Source: Thermoplasmatota archaeon
GTDB taxonomy: Archaea; Thermoplasmatota; Thermoplasmata; UBA10834
Assembly: GCA_018818785.1 (NCBI GenBank)
Contig: JAHIRF010000002.1
Location: 278,595-342,594 of the forward strand
DNA: 64,000 nucleotides
Direction: 5' to 3'
Translations under genes and position numbers: made by a program
Shown here: positions 62,863 through 64,000 of the stretch, in pieces
Numbering within the stretch: the first letter of the stretch is position 1
Layout: each line of letters begins with the position of its first letter
Notes under the pieces: model-generated
What the model was told of the DNA's origin: nothing
The model's database searches: none
The model's input: only the letters and a program-made list of their open reading frames with translations

Positions 62863-62927
62863 GAGTCGTCGATGAGAAAAGACCATAGGAGCGGAAGAGC
62901 ATCAGAGGAAGGGTCGAGAGGAACGAC

Positions 62928-63746
62928 ATGAAATGTCCGAAGTGTGGGGCCGAGAACCCAGAAGTAAAGAAATTCTGCGGCGATTGTGGCGGCATTCAGA
63001 CGTCTGAGGAGCGCATCGTCCCCGCGTTATCAGTGCCAGAAGCTCATTCTAAGCGACACAGATGGCTTGTACTCATTCACGCAATCGCTATCCCGGTAAT
63101 ACTGATGGGGTCTATTCTGGGAGTCTTCTACAGCTCTGATTTTTCATGGGATGCTTCGATAAGGGACCATGACGGTGATGGATACGCCGACAGTGACGAC
63201 GAATTTCCGTACGACTTGACGGAATGGACCGACGCTGATGAGGATGGATACGGCGATAATGGAGACGCTTTCCCAGACGACCCGACCGAGTGGTCTGATG
63301 CAGACAATAACGGCATCGGAGACAACACCGACAATCTGCTAAGCGATCCGTTCAATTCGGGAAAATTCCTCACTTTCGATGTGGATTATATTGAAGCTCT
63401 GCAAGGCTTCGGGGTGACCTGCACGCAAGCTATGATTGAGGTTCCCTGGAGCGAAGTGAGTGTATACATCAGCGATGGAATTGAACTTGTATGCTGGGAC
63501 AATATTGATGCAGAGGGATTCGGCGATTATACACTCACACAGGATCTTGGCACATTGAGCCTAATCACATGCGATGTCAAACTCTTGGTAACAGAAATGC
63601 AGCGTAACGAATCTCTCGGCGTTGGAGATTACATCATGTTCAAGTTGGAAGATTCGTTGCCGGAGACCGTAACCTACCTTGTCTGGATCATACACAAGTC
63701 AACGGAAACCACTCTTGCTCAATTCACATTGGCAGAAACCGCATGA
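62928..63746 (+). CDS. Zinc ribbon - membrane helix - calcium-repeat surface protein
   Basis: 272 residues. An N-terminal zinc ribbon CPKCGAENPEVKKFCGDCGG (cytoplasmic) is followed by one helix (LVLIHAIAIPVILMGSILGV) and an outside part. That part starts with thrombospondin type-3-like calcium repeats (DHDGDGYADSDDEFPYD, DADEDGYGDNGDAFPDD, DADNNGIGDNTDN) and ends with a domain of about 130 residues I do not recognise. ATG 62928 has no strong ribosome-binding site. It lies between the tRNA-derived repeats, so it may have arrived with an integrated element. Function unknown. Confidence 0.8.
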   Translation: MKCPKCGAENPEVKKFCGDCGGIQTSEERIVPALSVPEAHSKRHRWLVLIHAIAIPVILMGSILGVFYSSDFSWDASIRDHDGDGYADSDDEFPYDLTEWTDADEDGYGDNGDAFPDDPTEWSDADNNGIGDNTDNLLSDPFNSGKFLTFDVDYIEALQGFGVTCTQAMIEVPWSEVSVYISDGIELVCWDNIDAEGFGDYTLTQDLGTLSLITCDVKLLVTEMQRNESLGVGDYIMFKLEDSLPETVTYLVWIIHKSTETTLAQFTLAETA

Positions 63747-63849
63747 CGCATGGGTCAAACCGTCGAGCCATCAAAGGAACGGAAGGAGGGTTTAGCTCCA
63801 ATCGATTCCCCGCTGATTGAAATCAGAAAAAGGGAGTCTGGCTTAAGCA

Positions 63850-63893
63850 GGGTTCATGGCCCGGCGGCCGCACGTCCATTCTTCTGAGAAAAG
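63850..63893 (+). repeat. Right copy of the tRNA-Gly 3'-end repeat
   Basis: It matches 62520-62563 at 37 of 44 positions, including the whole 16-bp core (63860-63875), but the T-loop bases have changed (TTCATGG in place of TTCAAAT), and most differences beyond the core are transitions. This indicates an old, decayed duplicate. It is followed at once by a TATA-like GATATAAAG that could drive the next gene. Confidence 0.75.
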
Positions 63894-63945
63894 GATATAA
63901 AGCGGAATTGTGTCAAGGAGTCGAGTTCGAAGAGGAAGTGGTAGA

Positions 63946-64000
63946 ATGATGGAGCGGTTCGGTGCGTATCTAGTGTCAAAGCCAAAAAGGGCAGTTCAAA
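63946..64000 (+). CDS. Start of a gene cut by the window end
   Basis: ATG 63946 (or 63949) lies after GAGGAAG, and a TATA-like GATATAAAG at about 63894-63902 is placed upstream for a short leader. Only 18 codons are visible (MMERFGAYLVSKPKRAVQ), open to the end. The start resembles the N terminus of RND/MMPL-type membrane exporters, but this is too short to support a name. Confidence 0.45.
   Translation, partial: MMERFGAYLVSKPKRAVQ

Noticed and set aside
1-64000. CRISPR arrays, insertion sequences, rRNA genes
   Set aside because: No regularly spaced direct repeats, transposase-like proteins with terminal repeats, or rRNA core sequences were found on reading the window.

Overview
The window is chromosomal DNA from an archaeon, most likely a member of the Thermoplasmatota (an uncultured, mesophilic Thermoplasmata-type lineage); this placement is inferred from gene content, not from a marker-gene tree. 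Archaeal signs are TATA boxes about 25 nt upstream of leaderless or short-leader starts, the archaeal aminodideoxyheptulosonate route to aromatic amino acids, GHMP-type shikimate kinase, DphB, Trm5, Mre11-Rad50, archaeal-type Thi4, the archaeal homocysteine (DUF39/NIL-ferredoxin/UPF0280) system and a heliorhodopsin. Coding density is very high, with ATGA/GTGA/TTGA/CTGA stop-start overlaps inside operons. No rRNA, insertion sequence, integrase or CRISPR array was seen. One tRNA (Gly, anticodon GCC) is present.

Region by region. 1-4.3 kb: the 3' end of carB, thi4, a tiny YHS metal protein facing an Lrp-TRASH metal regulator, a PRC-barrel protein, and an EamA exporter paired with an HTH-ACT regulator. 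4.4-16.8 kb: a 12-gene operon that makes chorismate and prephenate-derived products (aroA', aroB', aroDE fusion, shikimate kinase, aroA, aroC, tyrA) and then makes and spends aspartate semialdehyde (asd, the three homocysteine genes, aspartate kinase). The two halves are linked because aspartate semialdehyde feeds both the aromatic pathway (through ADH synthase) and homocysteine synthesis. The divergent HTH-ACT regulator and TGTACA-type boxes between it and the operon suggest amino-acid-responsive control. 16.8-24.4 kb: housekeeping and metabolic genes (Mo-bisMGD oxidoreductase, flavin reductase, gcvH, M42 peptidase, dCTP deaminase-like protein, Trm5). 24.5-26.5 kb: a corrinoid methyltransferase pair resembling MtmB/MtmC, but with methionine in place of pyrrolysine.

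26.7-38.7 kb: dphB, an HTH regulator with a palindrome in its promoter, a DDAH-like hydrolase, a heliorhodopsin, then a compact five-gene operon. That operon has a surface protein with four sulfite-oxidase-fold-like modules, a membrane-anchored phosphoesterase with one such module, a YkoE-like ECF S component with one such module, a fused double ATPase and EcfT. It looks like a complete uptake system for an unknown ligand. 38.9-48 kb: C45-type secreted hydrolase, a divergent FtsZ-like protein, a CPA2 antiporter, mre11-rad50 and a DUF72 protein.

48.1-64 kb: a possible structured RNA, two peptidases driven from one symmetrical TATA palindrome, NUDIX, an APC permease with USP domains, a DUF885 protein, a 1408-residue Ig/cadherin-like receptor with a cytoplasmic roadblock/longin-like tail next to a complete Ras-like GTPase, an AsnB-like synthetase domain, folC, tRNA-Gly, and a 1.3 kb segment bounded by the tRNA 3' end and a degenerate copy of it, which looks like an old integration scar.
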